A stretch of 64,000 bases of DNA from Palsa-965 sp044448685 (lineage in GTDB: Bacteria > Bacteroidota > Bacteroidia > Palsa-965), in the NCBI GenBank assembly GCA_044448685.1, contig JBIOHC010000001.1, positions 222,259 to 286,258 on the forward strand. Direction: 5' to 3'. Numbering within the stretch: position 1 is the first letter of the stretch; every line of letters starts with the position of its first letter. Positions 1-8,898 of the stretch are shown one piece after another. The notes beneath the pieces are model-generated. The model saw only the letters and a list, made by a program, of their open reading frames with translations, did not search any database and was not told where the DNA came from. The translations under genes were made by a program, and so were the position numbers.

Positions 1-580
1 TACCTATATAACAATGTGGCTTCCGAGATGTCAACGCCAGAATTTCCCGGTCATAAGCATGGTTATGAGTCAGAATCACAACCGATGTCTGATTATCAAA
101 TTCAAGTTGTTCAATAGCTGCGTTATGATGTTCCTGTTTAAGTGCTGCATCTGAATTTTTCAGATCGTCGAAAGCATCATAGCGTTCATCTATAAGGGTT
201 ACGTTGAAATCCAGGTCTTGTGCAAATCCGGCCAGAGCTTTACCGATATGCCCGGCACCGAAAATATAAAGTTTCTTCTTGTTCATGACAGGTTCTATGA
301 AAAGTTCAACAGTACCCCCGCAACACATGGCAAGGTCTGTCACCAGATTATGCTTAACACGAACAGGAGTGTTGCTTTCAAGTACTTCTATCGCTTGTGC
401 AATTACTGCTTTCTCGAGCGAGCCTCCGCCAATCGTCCCTTCTATCCGTCCTTTAATTCCTACCAGCATTTTTGCGCCCGTTTTCCGGGGCGAAGAGCCT
501 TGTGTGCCTATAATGGTGCACAAGGCAGCTTTTTCATTGCTGCTTTCTATTTCTGCTATTTTCCGGTAAAGGCTGTTCAA
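1..580 (-). CDS. XdhC-family molybdenum cofactor insertion protein (3' truncated)
   Basis: XdhC proteins bind molybdenum cofactor and help insert it into xanthine dehydrogenase-type enzymes. About 193 residues are visible on the minus strand. An N-terminal GSSPRKTGAKMLV motif (about residues 28-40) and MCCGGTVELF (about 85-94) mark the XdhC N-terminal domain. FGAGHIGKAL (about 107-116) opens the Rossmann-like XdhC C-terminal domain. The frame stays open to the window edge, so the C-terminus is missing. No in-frame ATG lies before the conserved N-terminal region, so a TTG at 580 is the most likely start. The gene lies 69 nt downstream of a small basic ORF and probably shares its promoter at 1013-1043. 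Family assignment is firm; the partner enzyme is not in the window. Confidence 0.82.
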   Translation of the reverse strand, partial: MNSLYRKIAEIESSNEKAALCTIIGTQGSSPRKTGAKMLVGIKGRIEGTIGGGSLEKAVIAQAIEVLESNTPVRVKHNLVTDLAMCCGGTVELFIEPVMNKKKLYIFGAGHIGKALAGFAQDLDFNVTLIDERYDAFDDLKNSDAALKQEHHNAAIEQLEFDNQTSVVILTHNHAYDREILALTSRKPHCYIG

Positions 581-649
581 GACAATGCAGACATTAAGGA
601 ATTTTAGATGCCTGAAAATTACGGAAATATCTTTGAATTAGGGGGGAGA

Positions 650-835
650 TCAGCTACCCGTCTTTTTCCCTTTACCGTCAACCTCATCATCTGCGGCCCA
701 GTAAATTTCCATAAAGGAATCCTGATCACCGGGTTTGGGATCAGGAATGTTTTCTAAAGGAATAACCTTGCGCGGTGCAGGCTTAGGTGATGAAACTTTC
801 TTTCTCCCTTTTGAATTTGTCTTCTTAGCAGGCAT
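650..835 (-). CDS. small basic hypothetical protein (61 aa)
   Basis: Not recognised. The 61-residue product has a lysine- and proline-rich first half (PAKKTNSKGRKK) and an acidic second half ending in a lysine/glycine tail, so it is probably mostly unstructured. The case for a real gene is translational: a clear ribosome binding site (AAGGAG) lies 8-9 nt before the ATG, which is unusual in Bacteroidota. A minus-strand promoter at 1013-1043 points at it. It precedes xdhC by 69 nt on the same strand and is probably co-transcribed. Function unknown; no signal peptide or membrane segment. Confidence 0.6.
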   Translation of the reverse strand: MPAKKTNSKGRKKVSSPKPAPRKVIPLENIPDPKPGDQDSFMEIYWAADDEVDGKGKKTGS

Positions 836-1219
836 AAAAAATGCTCCTTTTCAACAGTGGTTATTCATTCCTGTCACTTCTGCAAACTACCTGGGTATTT
901 TCGGGGATCATCCCGGCTCAGCCGCGATGAGTTTCTAATCTTTGATTCCGTTATCGCCGGGTATGGAATAAGGCGGAACAAAACAGGATTGATTGTGAAG
1001 CAATCATTAAGACAAAGTTAATGTAAATTCTCATTTTAAGCAAGAAGCCCGTGAGTTGCTGAATACCAGTCAGGTAGGTATCAAGGAAGGGAATAAACCT
1101 GCTCATATACCAGTACTTGTCAAACTTCATTTCCTTTATTCAGCTGTCCTCCCTATTTTTGTGGGCTTTAATAAATTCTGTCAGAAAGGACAGATGAAAA
1201 GATTAACCTATAAGTGGGA
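836..1219. other. gene-free stretch with a ~170-nt minus-strand leader
   Basis: No credible coding region on either strand. On the minus strand, between the promoter at 1013-1043 and the small ORF starting at 835, the putative transcript has a long leader. It includes a GATTG-CTTCA-CAATC hairpin and overlapping GC-rich pairings around 901-925 (GGCTGAGCC, CGGGATGATCCCCG). It could be a structured regulatory RNA, but no known riboswitch consensus was matched. Confidence 0.35.
1013..1043 (-). promoter_or_regulatory. Bacteroidota-type promoter for small ORF/xdhC
   Basis: The minus strand reads TTG (1043-1041), 20 nt, TAACTTTG (1020-1013), matching the Bacteroidota -33/-7 pattern TTG-N19-21-TAnnTTTG. 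Predicted transcription start is near 1006, about 170 nt before the small ORF. Confidence 0.55.
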
Positions 1220-1837
1220 ATGCTCAGATCACTTGCCAATTTTATCTCAATCCTTATCAGTCCGCTCTTCGCGCCTACCTATCTCTTTTTTATCATACTT
1301 TTTTTCTTCCCCGGCTGGGCTTCCATCACAACTTTACAGGATAAGATTCTGGCTATTGTGTATATCTTCCTGGGTACTTTTGGGTTCAGTTTCCTGCTTA
1401 TCTACCTCCTTTTCAAAGCTGGGAAAATAGAGGATATCACAATGAATAAGCAGAAGGACCGTTACCTTCCGCAGATCTTCCTCAGCATTATATATAGTGT
1501 GATTACGGTTTACCTCTTTTTCCGTTTCGGAAGGCAGGATGCCCTGGCTCTCGGCATGCTTGGCAGTGCCATCACAGTTGTCGTCATAACGGTAGTAAAC
1601 CGGTTTTGGAAAATAAGCACGCATTCATCGGGGGTGGCGGGAGTATTCGGAATTGTAACGGCTTTGTTTCTGAAGGCAACAGATTCGGCATTCCTGGGTC
1701 CCTATCTCCTGATAGCTTTCCTTACCCTGACAGTTTGTGCAGCACGGCTTTACCTCAAAGCGCATACCCCGTTACAGGTTATATGCGGGTTTATATTAGG
1801 CGGCACAAGCGGGTTCTGTCTGTTCTGGTTCCGTTAA
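1220..1837 (+). CDS. PAP2-family membrane phosphatase
   Basis: Integral membrane protein of about 205 residues with several hydrophobic helices, resembling the PAP2 (phosphatidic acid phosphatase) superfamily as found in Bacteroidota. PAP2 enzymes hydrolyse lipid phosphates or undecaprenyl pyrophosphate at the periplasmic membrane face. The three family signatures are present in degenerate form: KQKDRYLP (about residue 75), a THSSGVAG stretch in place of PSGH, and RLYLKAHTPLQVICGF near the C-terminus with the conserved His. The ATG at 1220 was preferred over an in-frame GTG at 1214. The 3' end overlaps by 4 nt the 3' end of the convergent Omp85-like gene. Substrate unknown. Confidence 0.7.
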   Translation: MLRSLANFISILISPLFAPTYLFFIILFFFPGWASITTLQDKILAIVYIFLGTFGFSFLLIYLLFKAGKIEDITMNKQKDRYLPQIFLSIIYSVITVYLFFRFGRQDALALGMLGSAITVVVITVVNRFWKISTHSSGVAGVFGIVTALFLKATDSAFLGPYLLIAFLTLTVCAARLYLKAHTPLQVICGFILGGTSGFCLFWFR

Positions 1838-2988
1838 AAAGCCTCTCCCGAATTGAAATAAAGGCCGGAAGTACCTTTGCCTACCCCGGAATCAATACCC
1901 ATATTGAGTCTTTCCGTTTTATTGATCATTATACGCAGACAGGCACCGACGGTAAAATGAACTGCGTCCCAGTCAAGACCTGAAAAGGTAGGAGCTACCT
2001 GTCCCCCTGAAACAAATGCTGTAAGGCCTATCCATTTCCAGACGGGGAAACGGTATTCTGCCTGTGCAGCAATCATCAGTTTATCCCGGTAGCGTCCGAA
2101 ATAATAACCCCTCATCATCATATCCCCGCCTATCTGTGCCATCTGGCGGAAAGGCACATCACCGGTATTGTAATTGATCAGGGCCTGTATGGCCAGGACC
2201 TTCCGGCCTCCGAAATTCAGAAAGTCACGCAGGTCAATGGTATAATTATTATAATAATGATCGCCTCCCAACCCTTTTTGATTAAAGACACTTGAAACCT
2301 CCAGAAAAAATCCTTTATAGCTGTTCAGAATATTATCCCTGCTGTCGTAAAGGAAATCAAAACCCACACCCGAAGCTTTGGCCCCGTGTGATCCGGAGAT
2401 ATTGCTCGTATCCATTGTGCTGCCCTTAGCATAGACCACATTGCTGAGGTTAACATACTGATAAATAAGGCCAAGGAAATACCGGGTACTGATCCGGCCC
2501 AGCAAACGTTGATTGATGCTGACCAGTTCATAGGAAACACTTTGTTGCATAGACAGAGGTGTTTCATTACCGATACCCCAGAACTGATCAGGGAATTTAT
2601 TGTAAAAATTTTCCCCTTTCAGATAGAAGCGTTCATTCTTGAAGATGAGGTTATTTTTGATCTGGGCGAGGATCTGTTTTTTCTCCGTATAATCGAGATA
2701 GCTTTCCGTATTTGATTTACGCTGAGTCGAATCGGGGTGCTTGCTGAGTTTAAAAACCTGTAGCCAGAACAGACCTCCCAGAACCCCTGTTTCAGGTTTA
2801 CGGCCCAGTTCAGGTGCAATAACAAAGCTTTTATCCTTGAAAACACTCCCTACCTTATGGTAAAAACGGAGAAATTTGGTAGAATCCTGTGGATTAGCCT
2901 TGATGGTACTGTCTCTGGCTATGGCCACAGTCTGAGCCTGACTGTGCTGAAGACAGCAGAAGATTACCAAAAGACTAATGTATTTCAT
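1834..2988 (-). CDS. BamA/TamA-family (Omp85) outer-membrane barrel protein
   Basis: Predicted 384-residue outer-membrane protein with an N-terminal signal peptide (cleavage after about SQAQ, residue 19). The C-terminal half is a 'surface antigen D15' Omp85 barrel: alternating aromatic beta-strand segments and the signature GGDMMMRGYYFGRYRDK (about residues 286-302), which corresponds to the conserved RGY loop. It has no room for the five POTRA domains of BamA, so it is a short barrel-only Omp85 relative, common in Bacteroidota. It may be a calcineurin-associated or patatin-type D15 barrel; substrate unknown. Transcribed divergently from the sugar operon. Confidence 0.72.
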   Translation of the reverse strand: MKYISLLVIFCCLQHSQAQTVAIARDSTIKANPQDSTKFLRFYHKVGSVFKDKSFVIAPELGRKPETGVLGGLFWLQVFKLSKHPDSTQRKSNTESYLDYTEKKQILAQIKNNLIFKNERFYLKGENFYNKFPDQFWGIGNETPLSMQQSVSYELVSINQRLLGRISTRYFLGLIYQYVNLSNVVYAKGSTMDTSNISGSHGAKASGVGFDFLYDSRDNILNSYKGFFLEVSSVFNQKGLGGDHYYNNYTIDLRDFLNFGGRKVLAIQALINYNTGDVPFRQMAQIGGDMMMRGYYFGRYRDKLMIAAQAEYRFPVWKWIGLTAFVSGGQVAPTFSGLDWDAVHFTVGACLRIMINKTERLNMGIDSGVGKGTSGLYFNSGEAF

Positions 2989-3063
2989 GTTTTTAAGAAT
3001 GGGTAAAAGTACGAAATAAGTCTTACTACATTCACCCAGAGTCGTTTAACTCAGGTTCTAATT

Positions 3064-3094
3064 TTGCCTTACAAACCGGAAATTAGTACCTTTG
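3064..3094 (+). promoter_or_regulatory. promoter of the ulosonic-acid sugar operon
   Basis: TTG (3064-3066), 20 nt, TACCTTTG (3087-3094) fits the Bacteroidota TTG-N20-TAnnTTTG pattern. It lies 25 nt before the ATG at 3120 and is the only good promoter seen before the ten-gene run. Confidence 0.7.
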
Positions 3095-3119
3095 CCGTTC
3101 TATTTTTCCAGGCTTACAG

Positions 3120-4166
3120 ATGTCTAAAAAGAAGATCATTTTTCTGGGTGGATCACTCAACCAGACAACGCAAATGCATCAGATATCATTGCATTTAAGC
3201 AATGAGTTTGATTGTTATTTCAGTCAGATATTCGCCAATCATTTTATTATACGCACTACACAAAAACTAGGCCTGCTTGACCATACCGCCCTGGCAGGTC
3301 AGTTTAAGGAAAAATCGGACAAGTATCTGAAAGAAAACAACCTGAAGAATGACTACCGCGCCAGTGTTTATAACAATACCTATGATCTGGTGGTTGCCTG
3401 TACCGATATCATTCTGCCCGGAGCGCTGAAAGGTATTCCCACCATATGGATTCAGGAAGGGATGATTGATGGAATGAACACTCTTGCCCGTATTACCAAA
3501 GCACTGAAGTTACCCCGTTACCTTGCCCTTGGTACATCTTTGAACGGATCTTCCAACCTCTGCGATATTTATTGTGCTGCTTCTGAAGGATACAAGGAAC
3601 ATCTGACCCGCATGGGTACTGATAGGGATAAGATTACCGTTACCGGTATTCCGAATTTTGATAACCTGCACAGCCATCTCAATAACGATTTTCCTCATAA
3701 AGAGTATGTGATGGTAGCCACATCCGATATTCGCGAATGCCTTGGTAAGGATAACAGACCTGAATTTATTCAAAAGGCAGTTAAAATTGCAAATGGCAGG
3801 AGACTGATTTTCAAACTTCATCCCAATGAAAAGAGGGAAAGAGCGATAAAGGAGATTGAAGATAATGCTCCGGCAGATACACTGGTTTTTACAGAAGGCA
3901 ATACAAATGATATGATTGCCAACTGTACGGAGCTTATCACACAGTTTTCGACCGTGGTTTATGTCGGGATCGTGCTGGGCAAGAAAGTACATTCTTATTT
4001 TGATGTGGACGAATTGAACAGGCTGGTACCATTACAGAATGCAGGAACATCTGCACGGAATATCGCCTCTATCTGCCGTGCTTTTATTAGTTATAAAGGG
4101 AGTGGAAGTCAGTTTTTAAACCAATACGTGCCAGCCAATCCTATCGCTTTTGCAACTGCCAGCTAA
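3120..4166 (+). CDS. GT-B-fold UDP-GlcNAc 2-epimerase-like / glycosyltransferase-like protein
   Basis: Soluble 348-residue protein opening a sugar operon. The layout is that of a two-domain GT-B protein: a Rossmann start (KKKIIFLGGSLNQT, 3-16), a mid-protein WIQEGMIDGMNTLAR segment, AASEGYKEHL..GTDRDKITVTGIPNFDN (about 155-185), then IFKLHPNEK (about 227-235) and TQFSTVVYVGIVLGKKV (about 270-286). These resemble the hydrolysing UDP-GlcNAc 2-epimerase and CDP-glycerol/polysialyl-transferase superfamily. It could make or transfer the sugar built by the downstream genes; I cannot decide between an epimerase and a transferase. The next gene's TTG start overlaps its 3' end by 17 nt, so the two are translationally linked. 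Confidence 0.65.
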   Translation: MSKKKIIFLGGSLNQTTQMHQISLHLSNEFDCYFSQIFANHFIIRTTQKLGLLDHTALAGQFKEKSDKYLKENNLKNDYRASVYNNTYDLVVACTDIILPGALKGIPTIWIQEGMIDGMNTLARITKALKLPRYLALGTSLNGSSNLCDIYCAASEGYKEHLTRMGTDRDKITVTGIPNFDNLHSHLNNDFPHKEYVMVATSDIRECLGKDNRPEFIQKAVKIANGRRLIFKLHPNEKRERAIKEIEDNAPADTLVFTEGNTNDMIANCTELITQFSTVVYVGIVLGKKVHSYFDVDELNRLVPLQNAGTSARNIASICRAFISYKGSGSQFLNQYVPANPIAFATAS

Positions 4167-4956
4167 TATAGTAGCCATCATACAGGCACGAACAGGGTCT
4201 ACCCGTCTTCCGGGAAAGATTATGCTTCCTCTGGCTGGTGAACCGCTCCTGTATCGCATGGTCCAACGTGTACTTCAAAGCAAACTTTGTTCTCATGTGG
4301 TCGTAGCAACTACAACGGATCCCTCAGATGATGAGGTAGTAAGGCTCTGTACTAAATACAACCTGAACTGTTTCCGCGGTCATCCTGCCGATCTGCTCGA
4401 CAGGCACTACCGGGCTGCCCTGGATTACGATGCGGATATCGTTCTGAAAATACCCTCTGATTGTCCTCTTATTGATCCTTCAATAATTGATAAAGGCATC
4501 CGGCATTTTCTGGACCACTGGCCCAACTATGATTATTCCGGAAATCTGCATCCTGCTTCCTATCCGGATGGAAATGATGTGGAGATCATGACGTTTCAGG
4601 CTTTGGAAAAAGCCTGGAAGGAAGCTGTACGCCCCCTTGAACGGGAACATTGCACTCCTTATCTGTGGGAAAATCCGGATAAATTCAGGATTGGCAGCTT
4701 TACCTGGGAATGCGGTCTGGATTATTCCATGAGCCATCGTTGGACTATAGATTATCCTGAAGACTATCAGTTTATTGAACGTATTTATTCCGAACTGTAC
4801 CAAAAGAATCCTCATTTTGGTATTGATGATATTCTGAAAGTGGTTTCCAAAGAAGACATATTTAATATCAACAGTAAATATGCGGGCGTGAACTGGTATC
4901 GTAATCATTTAAAGGAACTGAAAACCATCAGCCCGGAACAAACAAAACAGATTTAG
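4150..4956 (+). CDS. SpsF-like cytidylyltransferase (CMP-sugar synthase family)
   Basis: 268 residues. The nucleotidyltransferase signature IIQARTGSTRLPGKIM (about 10-25) is the GxG/RxxSxRLPxK loop of CMP-Kdo and CMP-sialic acid synthetases and of SpsF of Bacillus spore-coat polysaccharide. IPSDCPLIDP (about 100-109) carries the metal-binding aspartate. Expected role: activation of an acidic sugar with CTP, in the cytoplasm. There is no ATG before the conserved loop, so a TTG at 4150 is the start, overlapping the previous gene by 17 nt. Its presence with a NeuB homologue argues that the operon product is a CMP-ulosonic acid. Exact substrate unknown. Confidence 0.8.
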   Translation: MQLPANIVAIIQARTGSTRLPGKIMLPLAGEPLLYRMVQRVLQSKLCSHVVVATTTDPSDDEVVRLCTKYNLNCFRGHPADLLDRHYRAALDYDADIVLKIPSDCPLIDPSIIDKGIRHFLDHWPNYDYSGNLHPASYPDGNDVEIMTFQALEKAWKEAVRPLEREHCTPYLWENPDKFRIGSFTWECGLDYSMSHRWTIDYPEDYQFIERIYSELYQKNPHFGIDDILKVVSKEDIFNINSKYAGVNWYRNHLKELKTISPEQTKQI

Positions 4957-4957
4957 T

Positions 4958-5815
4958 ATGACAGAAGAAAGAAAAAAAGAACTGGAACAGATTGCTTTTC
5001 GTGTGCGTGAACACATTATCCGCCTCAGTACTGACGGAGGCTGCTTTACAGGTGCATCATTATCCTGTGCCGATCTGCTTGTATACCTGTATGCCGACTT
5101 TCTGAATGTGAATAAAAATAACCTGAAGGACCCCAAACGGGATTACCTCTTTCTCTCCAAAGGACATGATGTACCTGCTATGTACGGTACATTTGCCGAA
5201 CTCGGAATTATCGAAAAGGAAAGACTGGGTAACCATCTCAAGGCCAGTGATTCCGTTTACTGGCACCCGAACAGAAATGTACCCGGGGTGGAATTTCATT
5301 CCGGATCACTTGGCCACCTGCCTGCCGTGGCAATGGGTGTGGCAATGGATGTCAGAATGCGCAAGGAAAACAATAAAGTCATTGTGATCACCGGAGACGG
5401 AGAGCTGAACGAAGGCTCTGTCTGGGAGACCGTTTTGGTGGCCCATGCCCATCGTTTAAATAACCTTACTTTTGTGGTCGACAGGAATCAGTTCCAGGCT
5501 AACGTGGCTACCGAAGATCTGATTCCGCTGGAGCCTTTGGCCGATAAATTTGAAGCTTTCGGCTGTGTGGTGAAGAGAATCAGCGGGCATGATTTTAAAG
5601 CCCTGGAAGCAGCGTTTAAAGCATTACCATTCGACAAAGAAAAACCAAGTGTGATCATTGCCGACACCGTTCGCGGTAAAGGACTTCCAAGTATTGAAGC
5701 ACGTGCCGACAGATGGTTCTGTAATTTTACACACGATGAAGTGAACTCTCTGCTCAAAGAACTGCATGGAGATGCAACAACAGATTTGCAATCAGAAACA
5801 CTTACTGTACGCTAA
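4958..5815 (+). CDS. transketolase, N-terminal (ThDP-binding) subunit
   Basis: 285 residues, half the length of a normal transketolase. Contains SKGHDVPAMY (67-76), HSGSLGHLPAVAMG (114-127) and the thiamine diphosphate/magnesium motif GDGELNEGSVWE (146-157). With the adjacent C-terminal half it should form a split transketolase that moves a two-carbon ketol unit. Start ATG is 1 nt after the previous stop codon and the second half starts 2 nt after its own stop. Placement inside a sugar operon, rather than with pentose-phosphate genes, suggests a dedicated step in precursor synthesis. Confidence 0.9.
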   Translation: MTEERKKELEQIAFRVREHIIRLSTDGGCFTGASLSCADLLVYLYADFLNVNKNNLKDPKRDYLFLSKGHDVPAMYGTFAELGIIEKERLGNHLKASDSVYWHPNRNVPGVEFHSGSLGHLPAVAMGVAMDVRMRKENNKVIVITGDGELNEGSVWETVLVAHAHRLNNLTFVVDRNQFQANVATEDLIPLEPLADKFEAFGCVVKRISGHDFKALEAAFKALPFDKEKPSVIIADTVRGKGLPSIEARADRWFCNFTHDEVNSLLKELHGDATTDLQSETLTVR

Positions 5816-5817
5816 AC

Positions 5818-6738
5818 ATGAACTACGAAGAACTGATAAAAGAAATTGCCCTGAAAGATGAACGTTTTGTTGTCATGACGGCCGAAAACAGGGCCCTGAT
5901 ACGAAACCTGCCGGCTGTGCTCAAAGACCGCTTTATCGATACCGGCATTACCGAGCAAACAATGATAGGTGCTGCAGCAGGTCTGGCTCTGCGCGGACGT
6001 ATACCGGTGGTCCATGCTCTCAGCGCTTTTCTGAGTATGCGGGCATTTGAATTTATCCGTACCGATGTTGGTATTGCCAACCTGCCCGTAAAACTAAGCA
6101 GCTTTGTACCCGGCTTTTTGTCTGATGGTAACGGCCCTACCCACCAGGCTATTGAAGATGTGTCTATCATGCGCGGTATACCCGGTATGCAAGTATTTTG
6201 CCCGGCCGATGAAGGTGATATGCTCACGGCCCTCCCTGTAATCTGGAACTCCCCTCACCCTTCCTATGTACGTATCAACACCCGCAAATCCGATTTTAAA
6301 CATGATCCGCATTTTGAAATAGGCAAGGCAGAGGTGATTGCAAAGGGAACAGACATCACACTGATGGTGTATGGTATGCTGTTTGAAGAAACATTAAAGA
6401 CCAAAGCTGTTCTTGAGAAAGAAGGGTTATCGGTTGGTCTTATCAATATGCGCACCCTGAAACCGGTGGATGAGAAAGCCATTCTTGAAGCTGCCCGTAC
6501 TACTCAACTGGTTGTAACCATTGAAGATCACTTTCAGACCGGCGGCCTGTATTCCATCCTTGCCGAAGTTTTCCTGAAGCACCGTATGGCCGGCAATGTG
6601 CTTAGCCTGTCACTCAACGAAAAGTGGTTTAAGCCTGGCCTCCTCAGTGAAGTGCTGAATCACGAAGGCTTTACAGGAGAAAAAATGGCAGCACGTATCT
6701 TAACAGAGTTAACAAAAAAAACCCTTTACAAAGCATAA
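5818..6738 (+). CDS. transketolase, C-terminal (pyrimidine-binding) subunit
   Basis: 306 residues. The DTGITEQTMIGAAAGLA motif (41-57) holds the catalytic glutamate E46 that activates the ThDP aminopyrimidine. HALSAFLSMRAFEFIRTD (about 66-83) and DGNGPTHQAIEDVSIMRGIPG (split over about 103-123) are typical of the transketolase pyrimidine domain, followed by the transketolase C-terminal domain (DQHFQTGG-like IEDHFQTGGLYS, about 236-247). Forms the active heterodimer with the preceding gene. The sugar donor and acceptor cannot be read from sequence. Confidence 0.9.
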   Translation: MNYEELIKEIALKDERFVVMTAENRALIRNLPAVLKDRFIDTGITEQTMIGAAAGLALRGRIPVVHALSAFLSMRAFEFIRTDVGIANLPVKLSSFVPGFLSDGNGPTHQAIEDVSIMRGIPGMQVFCPADEGDMLTALPVIWNSPHPSYVRINTRKSDFKHDPHFEIGKAEVIAKGTDITLMVYGMLFEETLKTKAVLEKEGLSVGLINMRTLKPVDEKAILEAARTTQLVVTIEDHFQTGGLYSILAEVFLKHRMAGNVLSLSLNEKWFKPGLLSEVLNHEGFTGEKMAARILTELTKKTLYKA

Positions 6739-6741
6739 GAC

Positions 6742-8091
6742 ATGGCTAACAAAATCGCTTTCAACCCGACCTACCCCGACATTACGCATTCCGATGAGCT
6801 CTATGCAAGAGCGGTGCAGATTATGCATCCGGTAACTCAAACACTTGCCAAAGGACCCGGACAGTTTATGAAAGGCCTGGCTCCAAAATATCTCAAAAAA
6901 GGAAAGAATGCCCATGTATGGGATGTGGATGGAAATGAATACATCGATTACAATATGGGTATAGGGCCTCTTTCGCTTGGATATTGCTATGACAAGGTGG
7001 ATGAAGCCATTGTCCGTCAGCTGAAAGACGGAATTACCTTTTCCCTTATGCATGAAATGGAAGTGGAACTGGCTGAGCTTGTGCACTCCATTATTCCAAA
7101 TGCAGAATCTATCCGTATCAGTAAAACAGGAGCCGATGTATGCAGTGCTGCTGTGCGAATCTCCAGGGCATTCACAGGACGCTCCAAAGTTCTGTGTTGC
7201 GGATACCATGGATGGCATGACTGGTATATCGGTGTTACAAGCCGTGACAAAGGGATTCCACAGGAAACCAAGAACCTGAGCAGTACCTTTGATTACAACA
7301 ATATTCAGTCGGTAATAGATTCTCTGGATGCTGATACAGCCTGCGTGATCCTCGAACCGTTTGTATTCGAAGCTCCGAAAGACAACTTCCTGCAGAAGCT
7401 TCAGGATGCCTGTAAGAAAAATGGCACATTACTCATATTTGATGAGATGTGGAGCGGGTTCCGTATAGCATTAGGCGGTGCACAGGAATATTTCGGCATT
7501 ACTCCTGATCTGGCGGTATACTCCAAAGCCTTCGCCAATGGAATGCCTATCTCCCTGCTTACCGGTCGTAAAGACGTAATGCAACTGTTTGAAAAAGACG
7601 TATTCTTCTTTACTACTTTCGGAGGTGAGGCACTCTCGATGGCAGCCGCTATTGCCACCATTACGGAGATGAAAGAGAAAAAGGTTTCAGCAGCGCTGGA
7701 TCAAAAGGGTGCTGTACTGAAAGACGGTTACAATGCCCTTGCCAAAGAGCTGGGCATCGATTTATGGACAAAGTGCATCGGATATAACTGCCGCACGATG
7801 GTCACATTCGATGCCTCGGCAGGTGATCCCCTCATTCTGAAATCTTTTGTTCAGCAGGAGATGATCAAACGCGGTATTCTTTGGGCCGGATTCCACAATA
7901 TGTGTTTTACGCATTCCGATGAGGATTTGCAATACACCCTGAAAGCATACCGGGAAGTGCTCGGCCTGCTGAAAGAGGCTCAGAAGGAAAACAAGGTAGC
8001 AGCGTTGCTCAAAGGAGAACCGCTGGAAGCCGTGTTCCGCAAAGTCAGCAACTTCAATATGAAACCCAAAGAAACAGCTGCTAAAAGCTAA
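6742..8091 (+). CDS. class III PLP aminotransferase, glutamate-1-semialdehyde aminomutase-like
   Basis: 449 residues. HVWDVDGNEYIDYNMGIGP (about 56-74) and CVILEPFVFEAPKDN are class III aminotransferase features; LLIFDEMWSGFR (about 231-242) holds the PLP-pyridine aspartate; VYSKAFANGMP carries the PLP lysine K262; and FFTTFGGEALSMAAA follows. The closest family is glutamate-1-semialdehyde 2,1-aminomutase, but the genomic setting (transketolase, SDR, NeuB, cytidylyltransferase) argues for an amino-sugar role rather than tetrapyrrole synthesis. It would place an amino group on a keto- or aldo-sugar intermediate. Three nucleotides separate it from both neighbours' coding ends. Confidence 0.87.
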   Translation: MANKIAFNPTYPDITHSDELYARAVQIMHPVTQTLAKGPGQFMKGLAPKYLKKGKNAHVWDVDGNEYIDYNMGIGPLSLGYCYDKVDEAIVRQLKDGITFSLMHEMEVELAELVHSIIPNAESIRISKTGADVCSAAVRISRAFTGRSKVLCCGYHGWHDWYIGVTSRDKGIPQETKNLSSTFDYNNIQSVIDSLDADTACVILEPFVFEAPKDNFLQKLQDACKKNGTLLIFDEMWSGFRIALGGAQEYFGITPDLAVYSKAFANGMPISLLTGRKDVMQLFEKDVFFFTTFGGEALSMAAAIATITEMKEKKVSAALDQKGAVLKDGYNALAKELGIDLWTKCIGYNCRTMVTFDASAGDPLILKSFVQQEMIKRGILWAGFHNMCFTHSDEDLQYTLKAYREVLGLLKEAQKENKVAALLKGEPLEAVFRKVSNFNMKPKETAAKS

Positions 8092-8094
8092 GGA

Positions 8095-8898
8095 ATGGAT
8101 TTGTTTTCACTTAAAAATAAAACAGCCATCGTTACAGGTGCCTGTGGATTGATCGGAAAGAAACATTGTGAAGCTCTGGCAGAAGCCGGGGCCAATGTAG
8201 TGCTGGTTGACATGAATGAGAATAAATGCCGGGAGCAGGCCGAAATCCTTGGTAAACACCATCTCGGAATAGAGGCAGATGTAACCCGCCCGGAATCACT
8301 TCAGGGTGCCCGGGATAAGATCCTTGGCAAGTACGGACAGATCGATATTCTTGTGAACAATGCCGCCATCAACGACATGTTCGAAAATCCCCTTCTGGCA
8401 GGCAAGCAAAGTATGTTTGAGCATTATCCGCTTGAAATGTGGGACCGGTCCTGGCAGGTGAATGTTACCGGAGTGTTTCTTTGTTCCCAGGTTTTCGGTA
8501 CACCCATGAGTGAAAGAGGAAGCGGAAGTATTATCAATATAGCTTCTACGTATGGTATGGTAGGACCCGACCAGAATATTTACAAAGACAAAGAAGGGAA
8601 ACATAGTTTTTACAAAAGCCCATCTTATCCTGCTACAAAGGGAGCGGTGATCAACTTTACCCGTTTTCTGGCTGCTTATTGGGGTAACAAGGGTGTACGG
8701 GTGAATACCCTTTCACCCGGTGGAGTGGAGAACAGTCAGGATGATTTTTTTGTACAGAACTATATAAGCAAAACGTTGCTGGGCCGAATGGCAAAACCCG
8801 GTGATTACAAAGGAGCCCTTGTATTCCTTGCGTCGGAGGCATCGGCTTATATGACAGGTGCGAACCTGGTAGTGGATGGGGGGTGGACAGCGATATGA
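8095..8898 (+). CDS. SDR-family oxidoreductase
   Basis: 267 residues, classical short-chain dehydrogenase. TGACGLIG (14-21) is the nucleotide-binding TGxxxGxG with the middle position altered (C-G-L-I-G). NNAA follows at about 88-91, the catalytic serine is in IINIAST, and the catalytic pair is in YPATKG (Y178, K182). The C-terminus YMTGANLVVDGGW is typical. Likely oxidises or reduces a hydroxyl/keto group on the sugar intermediate, supplying or consuming the keto group used by the neighbouring aminotransferase. Its stop codon overlaps the next start (ATGA), so translation is coupled. Confidence 0.88.
   Translation: MDLFSLKNKTAIVTGACGLIGKKHCEALAEAGANVVLVDMNENKCREQAEILGKHHLGIEADVTRPESLQGARDKILGKYGQIDILVNNAAINDMFENPLLAGKQSMFEHYPLEMWDRSWQVNVTGVFLCSQVFGTPMSERGSGSIINIASTYGMVGPDQNIYKDKEGKHSFYKSPSYPATKGAVINFTRFLAAYWGNKGVRVNTLSPGGVENSQDDFFVQNYISKTLLGRMAKPGDYKGALVFLASEASAYMTGANLVVDGGWTAI

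Noticed and set aside
218..607. Plus-strand ORFs at the left edge
   Set aside because: The minus strand encodes clear XdhC motifs over the same span.
836..1012. TPP riboswitch suggested by GCTGAG
   Set aside because: The other invariant TPP segments are missing.
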